NCBI RefSeq assembly: GCF_900290285.1
Contig: NZ_LT985755.1
Location: 386,431 to 450,430, forward strand
From: Candidatus Centipeda massiliensis
Lineage (GTDB): Bacteria; Bacillota; Negativicutes; Selenomonadales; Selenomonadaceae
Length of the DNA stretch: 64,000 nt
Direction: 5' to 3'
This document shows positions 8,777-17,449 of the stretch, piece after piece. Positions within the stretch are counted from its first letter, which is position 1. Each line of letters begins with the position of its first letter. The notes beneath the pieces are model-generated. The model did not search any database. It was not told the DNA's origin and saw nothing but the letters and a program-made list of their open reading frames with translations. Position numbers and translations under genes: made by a program.

Positions 8777-8797
8777 ACCGCCACACAAAGTGACGGT
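8777..8797 (-). terminator. Terminator after the orphan binding-protein gene
   Basis: On the minus strand ACCGTCAC and GTGGCGGT pair around a 5-base loop, with one G-T pair. A T-rich run follows (TTTTCCTTTTTC). It lies about 50 bases past the lipoprotein stop. The intervening strand is a G-run tract (8810-8840). Confidence 0.65.
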
Positions 8798-8845
8798 CTT
8801 GGAAGGGGAAAATATGGGAATGGGGGGATGGGGGGAAATGGGGAT

Positions 8846-9859
8846 TTATTTGATAACCGCCGCGCGCCATTTGCTTAGGAATTCGTCTCGAAAGGAGACG
8901 GCGCGCTGCGTATCAAACCAAGTGTAACGAATCTCCGAAAGTGGACGAAGATTCGCGGGTGCCGGTATGTCGGCACGCGTGGAGCGCCGTTCAAAATCGC
9001 CGAGGCGCTCATGAACCTGACGGCTCATCAAAAAGTTGAGAAATCGTTTTGCATTTTCAGCATGTGGTGCGTTCTTGATGATTGCAACACTCCCAGCGGA
9101 GACAGCCGTCCCCTCTTGAGGATAAACAATCTTGATATGTGCACCGCTTGCAATGTATTTGAGCACCGGCTCCTCGAACGTCGCTGTGACCGCATACTCT
9201 CCATCGGAGAGTGCCTTGATCTGCTCCGCCGAACTGCCAATGATGCGTCCATCCAAATTCTCCGCTACTGCCCCGATGATATTCGGATCTCCACCGAGGG
9301 CATCCATCATCGTCAGGAGCACGTCATAGGAGGATGTAGATTTCGCAGGATCCGCGAGTGCAATGCGCCCATGGAATTTCGGATCAAGGAGATCCCGCCA
9401 CCCCTTCGGAGCATCCGCCTCACTCACGAGATCCGTGTTATAAGCAATGACGTAGGGATCCATGACCATGTTGTAGAACGCATCGTTCCTGCGCACAAAC
9501 TCTGGGCGAATCGCAGATTTTTCAGGAGACACATAGGATTCCAAATAGGATTCAAGTGAAACGTAGGCATCCGCCGTACCACCCCAGATAATATCGCCAT
9601 GCGGGCTTTCCTGCTCCGTACGCACACGCGCCATGAGTTCTCCGGAACTTCCGCTGACAAGCTGTACCTGTATGCCTGTCTGCTCCTGAAATTCTTTGGC
9701 GATCGGAGCTGTCCAGTCATCGGCATTACAGTTGTAAACAACAACGATATTCTCTTCTGTCTGTTGGGTCTGCGCCGTATCGCCGCAGGCGAGAAGCAAG
9801 AGGCTCACGGTGAGAAGAAGCGTCGCACCCCATATCTGCATACGCTGAAAGATGATCAT
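8846..9859 (-). CDS. Orphan periplasmic binding lipoprotein (AfuA/HptA-like)
   Basis: This 337-residue protein has a signal peptide ending in the lipobox LLLLAC. A type II solute-binding fold of the iron(III)/sugar-phosphate family (PF01547/PF13343 type) follows, beginning NIVVVYNCNADDW. Segments such as GDIIWGGTADAYVSLE and IALADPAKSTSSYD are typical of FbpA/AfuA relatives. No permease or ATPase is adjacent. Instead a YesM kinase and AraC regulator follow, as in the staphylococcal HptRSA hexose-phosphate sensing system. I infer a sensory role, though it could also serve an unlinked importer. The ATG at 9859 has GGAGG 8 bases upstream. Confidence 0.8.
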   Translation of the reverse strand: MIIFQRMQIWGATLLLTVSLLLLACGDTAQTQQTEENIVVVYNCNADDWTAPIAKEFQEQTGIQVQLVSGSSGELMARVRTEQESPHGDIIWGGTADAYVSLESYLESYVSPEKSAIRPEFVRRNDAFYNMVMDPYVIAYNTDLVSEADAPKGWRDLLDPKFHGRIALADPAKSTSSYDVLLTMMDALGGDPNIIGAVAENLDGRIIGSSAEQIKALSDGEYAVTATFEEPVLKYIASGAHIKIVYPQEGTAVSAGSVAIIKNAPHAENAKRFLNFLMSRQVHERLGDFERRSTRADIPAPANLRPLSEIRYTWFDTQRAVSFRDEFLSKWRAAVIK

Positions 9860-9909
9860 CGTGCGACACCTCCTCAATGAGATGTCATCAATTTCAAATC
9901 TTTTTGATT

Positions 9910-9938
9910 ATTATAAAATAATCTGAACTTCCATGCAA
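9910..9938 (-). promoter_or_regulatory. Promoter of the orphan binding-protein gene
   Basis: On the minus strand TTGCAT (9933-9938) and TATAAT (9910-9915) are 17 bases apart. This gives a leader of roughly 45 bases before the start codon. It lies in the short gap behind uvrC, whose stop is at 9977. Confidence 0.6.
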
Positions 9939-9976
9939 TCATACAGTTCGTCAATTTTGGGGGAGAATCCTATCTT

Positions 9977-11806
9977 CTATTGTTTTCCACGAAGTTCGCG
10001 CTGTGCTTCAAAGAAATGGAAGACCGCCTCCGCCGAAGGGCGATTCATTCCGGTGACAGAGGCGAGTTCATCGACCGAAGCCGCCTTGATTTTCTCCAAC
10101 GTCCCAAAGTGCGACCACAGATTTTGTCGTCTCTTTGGACCAACGCCAACGATATGATCCAATACAGAAACGAGATTCCGCTTGCCGCGCAGCTTGCGAT
10201 GAAAGGTGATGGCAAAGCGGTGCGCCTCGTCGCGAATGCGCTGAATGAGGTAGAGCGATTGACTGCGGCGCGGCAGTTCCACCGGCTCGGAATTGCCCTC
10301 GGTAAAGACGAGCTCAAACTGCTTGGCGAGTCCAACGACAGGCACATCCTTATGCCCCGCCTCGTTTCGGATGATCTCAAGCGCGGAGGAGAGCTGCCCC
10401 TTGCCGCCGTCAATGATAATGAGATCGGGCAGTTCATCCTCCGGCAGTCCGACGTAGCGACGCGTCGTTACCTCGCGCATGGAAAGGAAGTCATCGGGCT
10501 TGCCCTCGGCACTCCTGATCTTGAAGCGGCGGTAGTCCGACTTCTTCGGCATGCCGCCTTCGAATACGACCATCGAGGCGACGGTCTCCTGCCCCTGATT
10601 GTGTGAGATATCGAAGCACTCCATGCGATACGGCGGTCTCTTGAGTCCAAGATAGCGCCCGAGTTCCTCGACCGCGCCGAGTGTCTGCTCGTCTGCAAGA
10701 CTGCGACGCGTTTCCTCGTCCGCGAGGAATTTTTCCGCGTTCCCCGTTGCCATCACGACAATATCGCGCTTCGTACCGCGCTGCGGTGTGAGGAGCGCGA
10801 CCTTTCCCCCACCCTTCTTCTCCGCAAGCCAGCGTTCGATGATCTCCTGCCCCACCGCATCAATCGTATGCGGCAGCAGCACTTCGCGCGGGACAAACGT
10901 CGCCTGATTGTAATACTGTTCGAGAAATGCGCGCAGAATGTCCGCATCGCTCTCCTCCTCACTCCCGCGCAGGAGAAAATGCTCGCGCCCGATCATCTTA
11001 CCGCCGCGGATGAAGAAGATCTGCACACAGACCCCCGCCGCAGACCGTGCCATGCCAATCGCGTCCTGATCGCCCGCGCCCGTCACGATGTTCTGCCGCT
11101 CCGCCGCCTTGCGCACTGCAGTGAGCTGGTCGCGCAGGCGCGCCGCCGTCTCGAAGTGATAGGCTTCTGCTGCAAGCGTCATACGGTGCTCCAGCTCGCG
11201 CTCCACATCATCCGTCCGCCCCTCAAGGAAGAGCAGAACGGCGCGGATCATTGCGCGGTAGTCCTCCTCCGTCACCTTCCCCACGCAGGGCGCGAGGCAG
11301 CGCTTGATGTGGTACTCCAGACAGGGGCGGTCGGGCATCGTCCGGCACGTACGCAGAGGAAAAAGGCGCTTCAGGAGCTTCAAGCTGTCCCGCAGCGCCG
11401 TCACATTCGTATAGGGGCCGAAGTAGCGCGCTCCATCACGCAGCACACGCCGCGTGATGAAGACGCGCGGATATTCCTCCTGCACCGTCACTTTTACGTA
11501 TGGATAACTCTTATCGTCCTTTAGCCTGATATTGTAGCGGGGACGATGTTTCTTGATTAGGTTCGCTTCCAAAATCAAGGATTCGACTTCGTTTGCGGTC
11601 ATGATCGTCTCGAAGTCGGCGATGTGCGAGACCATCGCCCGCACCTTCGGAGCTTGATTTCGGCTGCTCTGGAAATACTGCCGCACGCGGTTCTTGAGGA
11701 CGATTGCCTTGCCCACGTAGATGATCTTCCCGCGCGCGTCCTTCATGAGATAGACCCCCGGCGAATCGGGCAGCAGTTTCAGCTTTTCGGCAACGAGGTC
11801 TGTCAC
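9977..11806 (-). CDS. uvrC: Excinuclease ABC subunit C
   Basis: UvrC makes both incisions in nucleotide excision repair after UvrAB finds the lesion. The 609 residues include the GIY-YIG nuclease domain (SPGVYLMKDARGKIIYVGKA), the UVR interaction helix near residues 200-235, the RNase H-like C-terminal endonuclease (MECFDISHNQG, IIIDGGKGQL) and a final helix-hairpin-helix region. The start is GTG at 11806, 3 bases after the leuA stop, with only a weak AGGA upstream. Translation probably depends on coupling to leuA. The link to leucine synthesis is unlikely to be functional. Confidence 0.96.
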   Translation of the reverse strand: MTDLVAEKLKLLPDSPGVYLMKDARGKIIYVGKAIVLKNRVRQYFQSSRNQAPKVRAMVSHIADFETIMTANEVESLILEANLIKKHRPRYNIRLKDDKSYPYVKVTVQEEYPRVFITRRVLRDGARYFGPYTNVTALRDSLKLLKRLFPLRTCRTMPDRPCLEYHIKRCLAPCVGKVTEEDYRAMIRAVLLFLEGRTDDVERELEHRMTLAAEAYHFETAARLRDQLTAVRKAAERQNIVTGAGDQDAIGMARSAAGVCVQIFFIRGGKMIGREHFLLRGSEEESDADILRAFLEQYYNQATFVPREVLLPHTIDAVGQEIIERWLAEKKGGGKVALLTPQRGTKRDIVVMATGNAEKFLADEETRRSLADEQTLGAVEELGRYLGLKRPPYRMECFDISHNQGQETVASMVVFEGGMPKKSDYRRFKIRSAEGKPDDFLSMREVTTRRYVGLPEDELPDLIIIDGGKGQLSSALEIIRNEAGHKDVPVVGLAKQFELVFTEGNSEPVELPRRSQSLYLIQRIRDEAHRFAITFHRKLRGKRNLVSVLDHIVGVGPKRRQNLWSHFGTLEKIKAASVDELASVTGMNRPSAEAVFHFFEAQRELRGKQ

Positions 11807-11809
11807 GTT

Positions 11810-13477
11810 TCAGTGTCCTGCCTTCATCCGATTGATCGCACTAAAGAGAGCAAGGATGGACGAGGTGATGATATCCGTGTCCAGTCCCGCGCCCCAGTGG
11901 ACATTGCCGTCCTCGTCCGTGATGCTGATGTAGGAAATGGCGCGTGAGGTCTGACCGATCTCAAGTGCGTGCTCGCTGTACGTCAGGTTCGTGTAGCGGA
12001 GTCCGAGATTCGCCTGCAGCGCATTCGAGATTGCATCAAGGCGTCCGTTGCCGCGCGCCTCATACGTGCGTTCCTCGCCGTCCACCTTGAGGTGAACATC
12101 GCCCATGCGTGTACCGTCCGGCTGTTTTTTCAAATGGAAATCCAAAAGCTCGAACGGGAAAGTGATATTGACGTATGTATCTGTAAAGACCTTATAGATT
12201 TCATCCGGCAGGAGTTCCTTGTGTCCACTGTCGGAGACAGACTTCACACGATAGCTGAGATCCTCGCGCATCTTCTTCGGCATGCTGATGCCGTACTGCT
12301 GCTCCATGATGTAGCCGACACCGCCTCTGCCCGACTGGCTGTTGATACGAATGACATCGCCGTCGTATGTGCGCCCGATATCCTTCGGGTCGATGTAGAG
12401 GTATGGCAGTGACCAGTGCTTCGGCTTGTTCTCCTCCCAGTGCTTCATGCCCTTGGCGATGGCGTCTTGATGAGAGCCGGAGAACGCAGCAAAGACAAGC
12501 GCACCGGAGTATGGCTGACGCGGATTGACCTGCATCCGTGTCACCTGCTCATAGACCTCGACGAGGTGTGGGATATCGGAGAAATCAAGCTTCGGGTCGA
12601 CGCCGAGCGCGAACATATTCATCGCGACCGTAATGATGTCGACGTTGCCCGTGCGCTCCCCGTTGCCGAAGAGCGTGCCCTCAACGCGGTCTGCGCCCGC
12701 GAGCAGCCCCATCTCCGCATCTGCCACGCCGCAGCCGCGGTCATTGTGCGGGTGAAGGGAGAGAACGACGCTGTCACGATACTTCAAGCGTTCGTTAACA
12801 TAGGCGATCTGCATACCGTAGACATGCGGCATCGACATCTGCACGGTCGAAGGCAGATTGATGATCGCCTTGCGGTCGGGGGTCGGCTGCCATACATCGA
12901 GAACGGCATTGCAGACCTCAAGCGCATACTCCGGCTCCGTGCCCGTGAAGCTTTCGGGCGAGTATTCAAACCGATAGTTCGCTCCCGCCTCCTCCGTCAG
13001 CTTCTTGAGGAGCTTCGCGCCGTCCACGGCAATCTGAAGGATCTCCTCCTTCGAGCGTGCAAAGACCTGCTCACGCTGTGCCGCAGATGTGGGGTTGTAG
13101 ACGTGCACAATCGCGTTCTTCACGCCGCGCAGCGCATCGAACGTCTTTCGGATGATATGCTCACGTGCCTGCGTCAGCACCTGTACGGTCACATCATCGG
13201 GGATGAGATTGTCATCGACGAGGCGGCGCAGGAACTCGTACTCCGTCTCCGACGCAGCAGGGAAGCCAACCTCGATTTCCTTGAATCCCACACGCACGAG
13301 AAGATCGAAAAATGCCAGCTTCTCGTCCATGCTCATTGGGATGATGAGCGCCTGATTACCGTCGCGCAGATCGACCGAGCACCAGATCGGCGCCTTGTCG
13401 GGTGCGTCCTTGCGCAGCCAGTCCAGACGGATCTCGGGCGGCATATAGTATCCCTTGGTGTACTTCGTGTGATTCAT
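11810..13477 (-). CDS. leuA: 2-Isopropylmalate synthase
   Basis: This 555-residue enzyme condenses acetyl-CoA with 2-oxoisovalerate, the first step of leucine biosynthesis. It has a TIM-barrel catalytic domain with the metal-binding motif SVDLRDGNQAL near residue 35, then VEVGFPAASETEYEF-like and LHPHNDRGCGVADAE motifs. The C-terminal dimer domain (from about residue 430) would hold the leucine feedback site. The length and the early YYMPPEIRLDWLRKDAP segment suit the longer, actinobacterial/yeast-like form (TIGR00970 type). The ATG at 13477 has GGGGGGA 6 bases upstream. A MITE-like element begins 37 bases upstream, so the promoter lies in or beyond the repeat. No T-box leader was seen. Confidence 0.93.
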   Translation of the reverse strand: MNHTKYTKGYYMPPEIRLDWLRKDAPDKAPIWCSVDLRDGNQALIIPMSMDEKLAFFDLLVRVGFKEIEVGFPAASETEYEFLRRLVDDNLIPDDVTVQVLTQAREHIIRKTFDALRGVKNAIVHVYNPTSAAQREQVFARSKEEILQIAVDGAKLLKKLTEEAGANYRFEYSPESFTGTEPEYALEVCNAVLDVWQPTPDRKAIINLPSTVQMSMPHVYGMQIAYVNERLKYRDSVVLSLHPHNDRGCGVADAEMGLLAGADRVEGTLFGNGERTGNVDIITVAMNMFALGVDPKLDFSDIPHLVEVYEQVTRMQVNPRQPYSGALVFAAFSGSHQDAIAKGMKHWEENKPKHWSLPYLYIDPKDIGRTYDGDVIRINSQSGRGGVGYIMEQQYGISMPKKMREDLSYRVKSVSDSGHKELLPDEIYKVFTDTYVNITFPFELLDFHLKKQPDGTRMGDVHLKVDGEERTYEARGNGRLDAISNALQANLGLRYTNLTYSEHALEIGQTSRAISYISITDEDGNVHWGAGLDTDIITSSILALFSAINRMKAGH

Positions 13478-13514
13478 GATCGTTCCCCCCGCATAAAAAA
13501 TTCCCATATTGGGT

Positions 13515-13729
13515 CTACGTCAAATGTTACGGACGCGCGAGCTCCTCGCAGACCCCTCGTTACGCAAGCGGTCGGGCACTTATCTGCCTAAATACCTGCG
13601 GATTTCAAACGCGCTTCGCTTGGACGGTCAAAATCCGCAGGGGACAGAACGTGCCCTCTATTCCGCTTACTCCACTAGGGTTTGCTACGGAGCATCGCCG
13701 TCCGCATTCTTCCGTAACATTTATCATAG
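13515..13729 (+). mobile_element. MITE-like dispersed repeat, copy A
   Basis: This 215 bp non-coding element is bounded by imperfect terminal inverted repeats; the left end reads CTACGTCAAATGTTACGG and the right end CCGTAACATTTATCATAG. Inside, CCTGCGGATT and AATCCGCAGG flank a central loop, and the outer arms also pair imperfectly. The whole element can therefore fold as one long hairpin. It is the most diverged of three copies and lies just upstream of leuA. No transposase and no clear target duplication are visible. With the terminator at 13749-13778 it fills the 340-base gap between leuA and the DUF2156 gene. Confidence 0.8.
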
Positions 13730-13748
13730 AACCATTATATACAAGAAA

Positions 13749-13778
13749 GTCCCTCGCCGCTGATGTGGGGCGAAGGAC
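13749..13778 (-). terminator. Terminator after the DUF2156 gene
   Basis: On the minus strand GTCCTTCGCC pairs with GGCGAGGGAC around an 10-base centre, with one mismatch. TTTCTTGTATATAAT follows. It lies 40 bases past the DUF2156 stop codon. Confidence 0.65.
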
Positions 13779-13817
13779 GAGCCTGCGTTATCCTAGCGTT
13801 GTGCTATCTTACCATAT

Positions 13818-14786
13818 TCACGTGCAGTTTGCAAATCCGACCAAGGTCGCATTAAACTTTTCGATCAGCTTCTCGGGCTTGTAGGACTCCTTTGCCTTAC
13901 GCAGCCCCTCGATCCCCATATCCTCCTCGCGGTTGATGTAGGTCAGATGGCTCCACGCGTGCTCCACGAACCCCTGATTGATCGCGGGATACGCGCCGCG
14001 CAGCTCGGGATCCGCCTTCTCGACATGAATCACCGCCGTATCCGTGTTCAGCTGCTCGCCGAAGGTAAAGGCGACGACGCGCCCACCGAGGAGAATTGCC
14101 CCTCCCTTCAGACCGAAGTCCGCGAAGTTGTTCAGCACCTCAAGGATCGCCGTGCGCTCATAGCCGATGAACGGATCGACTGTCCCGTCCTCCTGCTTGT
14201 GCTGCTTGTACCAGCTGTTCAGCTCAAGCTTGCACAGCGTTACGATCTCATCTGTAATCGGCACGAACTCCGCATCGGGATGCTCCTTGCGAAACGCATT
14301 CAGATGATTCTTCTTCGAGTGCAGCTTGCGCCCCGCGAGACTGATGAGCTTTTCCGAAAGGTACACATAGTCATAGTTGTCGCGGTCAGCGACCACCTCG
14401 AAGTTGGCGCAGTCGCAGCTGCGCAGGAAATCTGCATAGCCGCGCTCCATGTCATAGATGTGAAAGGGCTGCTCGATGTCCTCGAAGTACGCGAGCAGCT
14501 TCTTCGTCGCTGCGGGGTAGAGCGCGGGATCGCAAAACGGCTGCAGCGCTGAAACGCGCGCCTTCCACTCGCTCACCACATAGAGAACGCTATCCTCCTC
14601 CGCGATATGAACGTGGAACGGCTCGCGCCACATATAGAGATTCGTAAAATTAAAATGCGAATTCTCGTAGTAATTCGCACAAAAATAGCGATCAAGCAGG
14701 GGCTTGTCTTCCTTTGTCAAGGCATGAAATTCGATGAGTCTCACCTTCCCTTTGGGTTTCCTAGAAAGTTCTCCTAATGGTTTCAT
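13818..14786 (-). CDS. DUF2156 protein (GNAT-like, LPG-synthase C-terminal family)
   Basis: This 322-residue protein belongs by pattern to DUF2156, whose tandem GNAT-like folds are related to aminoacyl-phosphatidylglycerol synthases and Fem-type transferases. Typical segments are KEDKPLLDRYF, SHFNFTNLYMWRE, HSKKNHLNAFRKEHP and the closing INREEDMGIEGLRKAKESY. No membrane domain is present, so it is a soluble member of unknown substrate. A TATAAT lies directly at the ATG, so the transcript may start inside the frame. In that case the GTG at 14744 (VRLIEFHAL) could be the true start. It is co-directional with manA but separated by 27 bases. Confidence 0.8.
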   Translation of the reverse strand: MKPLGELSRKPKGKVRLIEFHALTKEDKPLLDRYFCANYYENSHFNFTNLYMWREPFHVHIAEEDSVLYVVSEWKARVSALQPFCDPALYPAATKKLLAYFEDIEQPFHIYDMERGYADFLRSCDCANFEVVADRDNYDYVYLSEKLISLAGRKLHSKKNHLNAFRKEHPDAEFVPITDEIVTLCKLELNSWYKQHKQEDGTVDPFIGYERTAILEVLNNFADFGLKGGAILLGGRVVAFTFGEQLNTDTAVIHVEKADPELRGAYPAINQGFVEHAWSHLTYINREEDMGIEGLRKAKESYKPEKLIEKFNATLVGFANCT

Positions 14787-14813
14787 TATAGCAAAGCCGT
14801 CAAGCCCCGCGTG

Positions 14814-15779
14814 TCATATTTTACTAAGAATGAGCGCTCCGTCCCCACACAGTTCATAGTGTCCAAGCCCCGCCGGCAGGAACACCGACGCGCCCTTCTG
14901 CACACACAGTTCCTCCCGATTGCCGTGGAGCGTCAGTCTGCCGTCCAGTACGGTCAGGCACTGAAAGGAATCCGCGCCCGCATAAAGCGCACACGTCCCC
15001 TGGATTGCAAGATGATAGACGGTGAAGAAATCGCACGCGGCGAGGAGGCGCACCTCTGCTCCTGCAATAATGTCAATCGGCGGGGCAGAGGCGGCATGCT
15101 GCGTGACGGGAGCGAGACGTGTCACATCGAGAGCCTTTTCGATATGGAGGTCACGCGGCTTGCCGTCTGCTCCGATGCGTCCATAGTCATAGATCCGATA
15201 TGTCGTGTTCGAGTTCTGCTGAATCTCGCAGATGAGGATGCCCTTGCCGATTGCATGGAGCGTGCCCGCAGGGATGAAGAATACATCCCCCTTCTTGACC
15301 GGCACGCGCCGCACCACATCGAGCAGACTGTTGTCCTCAATGCGGCGGCGAAACTCCTCCTTCGTGATCTCGTATTGGAAGCCATAGAGCAGTTCCGCGC
15401 CAACCGCGGCGTCCACAACGTACCACAGTTCCGTCTTGCCATATTCTCCCTCGACGCGCAGTGCATAGTCATCGTTAGGATGCACCTGCACAGAGAGATC
15501 GTCATGTGCGTCAATCAGCTTGATGAGTAGGGGGAAGTAGGGAAACTTCGTCGCCTTCGTTCCAAGCGCTCCCGCCCCTTCCGCCGCAAGCCAGTCCGCA
15601 AGTGTCCGTCCTGCTGCTGCACCATTTGCGATCACGCTCATGCCATCCTTATGACAGGCGAGTTCCCAACTCTCGGCAACTTTCGTCAGCTGTGTTTCTT
15701 TTCCGTATTCGTCCCTCAGCCGCGTTCCGCCCCAGAGATAATCCTTGAGCGGCGCTTTGAGTTTCATCGGGTATTTCAT
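14814..15779 (-). CDS. manA: Mannose-6-phosphate isomerase, class I (short form)
   Basis: This 321-residue cupin-fold zinc enzyme interconverts mannose-6-phosphate and fructose-6-phosphate for GDP-sugar and polysaccharide synthesis or mannose use. It has the Firmicute short-form layout. Visible motifs include PLKDYLWGGTRL, the metal-binding SVQVHPNDDYAL, GKTELWYVVDA, and FIPAGTLHAIGKGILICEIQ. Gln and His of VQVH, Glu of KTE and His of LHAIG are the expected zinc ligands. The ATG at 15779 follows AAGGAGTGACCT. It is divergent from the NCS2 permease, with a MITE-like copy filling the shared upstream region. Confidence 0.93.
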   Translation of the reverse strand: MKYPMKLKAPLKDYLWGGTRLRDEYGKETQLTKVAESWELACHKDGMSVIANGAAAGRTLADWLAAEGAGALGTKATKFPYFPLLIKLIDAHDDLSVQVHPNDDYALRVEGEYGKTELWYVVDAAVGAELLYGFQYEITKEEFRRRIEDNSLLDVVRRVPVKKGDVFFIPAGTLHAIGKGILICEIQQNSNTTYRIYDYGRIGADGKPRDLHIEKALDVTRLAPVTQHAASAPPIDIIAGAEVRLLAACDFFTVYHLAIQGTCALYAGADSFQCLTVLDGRLTLHGNREELCVQKGASVFLPAGLGHYELCGDGALILSKI

Positions 15780-15858
15780 AGGTCACTCCTTATTCACGAT
15801 CATTGGACTATCTTACCGAATCCTGTCAAAAAGTGCAAGGGGGGCAGAAATCGTGGCA

Positions 15859-16077
15859 CTACGATAAATGTTACGAGCAAAAGAAAATGCGGTACTCCTA
15901 AGCAAGCCCTAGTGGAGCAAGCGGCGTAGAGTGTGCGACCCGCCCCCTGCGGATTTTAATCGTTCAAGCGCAGCGCGTTTGGAATCCGCAGGTATTTAGG
16001 CGGACGAGCACACGTCCGCTTGCGTAACGAGGGTTCTGCGTGGAGTACGCATCGCGAATCCGTAACATTTATCATAG
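15859..16077 (-). mobile_element. MITE-like dispersed repeat, copy B
   Basis: This 219 bp copy lies in the opposite orientation to copies A and C. Its ends CTACGATAAATGTTACG and CGTAACATTTATCATAG are near-perfect inverted repeats. Reverse-complemented, it matches copy C at almost every position, so the two spread recently. It occupies most of the 410-base intergenic region between divergent manA and the NCS2 permease and must affect or supply their upstream signals. Short reading frames across it are not convincing as genes. Confidence 0.82.
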
Positions 16078-16091
16078 ACCCGAAATCGTCA

Positions 16092-16120
16092 TTGTCCCCC
16101 GCCGCCGTCTATGGTATCAT
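16092..16120 (+). promoter_or_regulatory. Possible promoter of the NCS2 permease-RluA pair
   Basis: TTGTCC (16092-16097) and TATCAT (16115-16120) are 17 bases apart, immediately to the right of MITE copy B. The short palindrome CGCCTGC-CGCAGGCG follows at the predicted transcript start, about 60 bases before the permease start. There is no recognisable PyrR or purine riboswitch. Confidence 0.4.
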
Positions 16121-16189
16121 AAGGACGCCTGCCGCAGGCGGGCTTTATGTATTCAAACTTCCACAATCCATCTGAAACGGAGTGATCTT

Positions 16190-17449
16190 ATGTCCCAAAA
16201 GACGATTGATACAACGGAGCGTCCGCCGCTCCTGACGACCATCCCCCTTTCGCTGCAGCACCTCTTCGCGATGTTCGGCTCGACGGTGCTCGTTCCGATC
16301 CTGTTCCACGTCAACCCCGCGACCGTGCTGCTCTTCAACGGCATCGGCACGCTCTTCTACCTGATTCTCTGCAAGGGGAAAATTCCCGCCTATCTTGGTT
16401 CGAGCTTCGCGTTTCTCTCGCCCGTCTTTCTCGTACTCTCGCAGTACAGCTACGAGGCGGCGCTCGGCGGCTTCATCGTCGTCGGCATTGTATTCTGTGT
16501 GGTCAGCTTCATCGTGCACACCATCGGGACAAGCTGGATCGACGTGATCTTCCCGCCCGCCTCGATGGGCGCGATCGTTGCGGTCATCGGACTCGAACTC
16601 ATGCCGACGGCGGCAAATATGTCGGGACTGACAGGGGAAAACACGGATGCCACCGTCATCTTCGTCTCAATCGCAACCCTTGCCATCACCATCTTCGCCT
16701 CAATGGCGTTCCGCGGCTTCCTCTCCATCATCCCGATTCTCATCGGCGTAGTCGCGGGCTACATCATCGCATTCTGTGTGGGAATTGTCGATCTCTCGCA
16801 CGTCGAGAGTGCGCCGTGGCTGGCGCTGCCGACCATCTACACGCCGGAGTTCGACCTGCGCGCGATCCTCATCATCCTGCCCGCCTCCATCGTCGTCATC
16901 GTCGAGCATATCGGACATCTCATCGTGACGGGCAACATTGTCGGACGCAACCTTGCAAAGGATCCGGGACTCGACCGTTCCCTCCTCGGCAACGGCATTT
17001 CGACGATCTTCTCCGGCTTCTTCGGCTCGACGCCGAATACAACGTACGGTGAGAACATCGGTGTCCTCGCCATCACGAAAGTCTACTCCACATGGGTCAT
17101 TGGCGGTGCGGCGATCTTCGCGATCCTGCTCTCCTGTCTCGGCAAGCTCGCCGCACTCATTCAGAGCATTCCAACGCCCGTCATGGGCGGCGTTTCCATG
17201 CTGCTCTTCGGTGTCATCGCCGCCTCCGGCATCCGCATTCTCGTCGAGGCGAAGGTGGACTACAACAATCCGATGAACCTCCTCCTCACCTCCATCGTCA
17301 TGGGCGTTGGTGTATCGACGGCGAGCCTCACCATCGGCACGGTCACGCTGCGCGGTATGGCGCTCGCAACCGTCATCGCCATCATCCTCTCCATCTCCTT
17401 CCGCATCATCCTCGCCCTGCGCGGGCAGGAACAAAAGCAGAGCGAATGA
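16190..17449 (+). CDS. NCS2-family nucleobase permease (uracil/xanthine type)
   Basis: This 419-residue inner-membrane protein has about 12-14 hydrophobic segments and typical NCS2 motifs. These include PLSLQHLFAMFGSTVLVPIL, AYLGSSFAFLSPVF, the region VVIVEHIGHLIVTGNIVGRN, and GFFGSTPNTTYGENIGVLAI. The last segment matches the nucleobase-binding TM10 region of UraA/UapA-type carriers. NCS2 proteins import uracil or purines with protons. Uracil is the more likely substrate because the sequence looks UraA-like and not purine-type, but that is inference. The ATG at 16190 has GGAG 6 bases upstream, whereas the frame opens earlier. It overlaps the pseudouridine synthase gene by 4 bases (ATGA). Confidence 0.9.
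   Translation: MSQKTIDTTERPPLLTTIPLSLQHLFAMFGSTVLVPILFHVNPATVLLFNGIGTLFYLILCKGKIPAYLGSSFAFLSPVFLVLSQYSYEAALGGFIVVGIVFCVVSFIVHTIGTSWIDVIFPPASMGAIVAVIGLELMPTAANMSGLTGENTDATVIFVSIATLAITIFASMAFRGFLSIIPILIGVVAGYIIAFCVGIVDLSHVESAPWLALPTIYTPEFDLRAILIILPASIVVIVEHIGHLIVTGNIVGRNLAKDPGLDRSLLGNGISTIFSGFFGSTPNTTYGENIGVLAITKVYSTWVIGGAAIFAILLSCLGKLAALIQSIPTPVMGGVSMLLFGVIAASGIRILVEAKVDYNNPMNLLLTSIVMGVGVSTASLTIGTVTLRGMALATVIAIILSISFRIILALRGQEQKQSE

Noticed and set aside
13478-13817. A T-box leader for leuA
   Set aside because: The upstream region is filled by the MITE-like element and a terminator hairpin. I see no T-box consensus sequence or specifier stem.
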